From Thalassovita mangrovi (GTDB lineage Bacteria > Pseudomonadota > Alphaproteobacteria > Rhodobacterales > Rhodobacteraceae), in the NCBI RefSeq assembly GCF_009857745.1, contig NZ_WWEN01000010.1, positions 109,029 to 173,028 of the forward strand: a stretch of 64,000 nt of DNA, given 5' to 3'. Shown here in pieces: positions 63,810 through 64,000 of this stretch (position 1 is its first letter; every line of letters begins with the position of its first letter). The notes under the pieces were generated by a model. It ran no database searches, was not told the origin of the DNA, and saw only the letters and a list, made by a program, of their open reading frames with translations. Both the position numbers and the translations under genes were made by a program.

Positions 63810-63838
63810 TCCATACAGGGGGAACAGGGGTGTGGCAA
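63810..63838 (-). promoter_or_regulatory. Promoter of rpsJ-rplC-rplD-rplW
   Basis: Minus strand TTGCCA, 17-bp spacer, TATGGA, the same -35 and spacing as the rpmC promoter. Confidence 0.7.
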
Positions 63839-63934
63839 GGGATATCTGGCCCATGGTGCAGGAATGCCAGGAAAGGCCGTCACCTAAGCGCAACGAGAGG
63901 CGGTCTCCCTGTCGCAGCCCCCCGCCCCGCAACG

Positions 63935-63960
63935 AAAAAGGGCCGCCCCTTGGGCGGCCC
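63935..63960 (-). terminator. Terminator of tuf
   Basis: 9-bp perfect stem GGGCCGCCC / GGGCGGCCC, three-base loop, then TTTTTCG on the minus strand, 25 bases after the tuf stop. Confidence 0.9.
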
Positions 63961-63985
63961 TTCTCTATTCAGATCAGCGAGTTGA

Positions 63986-64000
63986 TCACTCGAGGATTTT
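63986..64000 (-). CDS. tuf: Elongation factor Tu, C-terminal tip (partial)
   Basis: Only four codons and the stop are inside the window, reading K-I-L-E-stop on the minus strand, like the usual EF-Tu end (KIIE/KILE). The position just upstream of rpsJ is the standard fusA-tuf-rpsJ order. Inferred mainly from context. Confidence 0.6.
   Translation of the reverse strand, partial: KILE

Overview
The window looks like chromosomal DNA from a Rhodobacterales alphaproteobacterium (Rhodobacteraceae/Roseobacteraceae). The evidence is high GC, the glutamate/aspartate-type bztABCD operon, divergent hemC/hemE, the rpmH-rnpA-yidD ... yidC-MOSC-engB-argB order, an ATP12-type F1 assembly factor, and -10 boxes of the TATAGA/TATACG kind. 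I see no phage, plasmid, CRISPR array or intact insertion sequence. Species assignment is not possible from reading alone.

Layout. 0-11 kb: a flavin monooxygenase; a MarR regulator with a divergent membrane-protein gene; a GNAT acetyltransferase; hemC/hemE; a MerR regulator with a divergent DUF2938 gene; and a five-PAS membrane histidine kinase with a receiver protein. 11-15 kb: tRNA-Arg(ACG), and an operon of a TVP38 membrane protein, a disulfide reductase and a histidine kinase. 15-26.6 kb: rpmH, rnpA, yidD, a ferritin-like protein, ttcA, an EAL protein, yidC, a MOSC protein, engB, an SDR, argB, an Fe-S protein and sixA. 26.6-32.7 kb: a DMT exporter with its MarR regulator, then bztDCBA. 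32.9-39.8 kb: a leftward run degP-like, rarA, crcB, rluC-like, HAD phosphatase, ATP12; and a DAHP synthase preceded by an aromatic leader peptide and terminator. 39.9-64 kb: the ribosomal-protein superoperon, read leftward from the 3' tip of tuf (right edge) to rplQ.

The ribosomal superoperon is cut into blocks. rpsJ-rplC-rplD-rplW, rplB-rpsS-rplV-rpsC-rplP, rpmC...rpmD and rplO-secY-adk / rpsM-rpsK-rpoA-rplQ are separated by three islands of unrelated genes: an AT-rich membrane protein; a chemoreceptor, an oxygenase-like protein and a DUF2026 protein; and two paralogous PAS kinases with a GH128-type glycosidase. Most blocks have their own recognisable promoter (TTGCxA or TTGACG, 17-bp spacer). 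The blocks ending in rplW, rplP, adk and rplQ have hairpin terminators of their own, and the one ending in rpmD is followed by a bidirectional terminator.

The most interesting signal is the control region of the DAHP synthase gene (39657-39824). It has a predicted leaderless 25-codon peptide rich in Trp/Phe/Tyr, an antiterminator pairing and an intrinsic terminator, that is, a complete transcription attenuator that would let the first step of aromatic amino acid synthesis sense charged aromatic tRNAs. Also notable are a dispersed double-hairpin repeat whose two copies differ by compensatory changes, clean operators for two MarR regulators, and a 19-bp-spacer MerR promoter.
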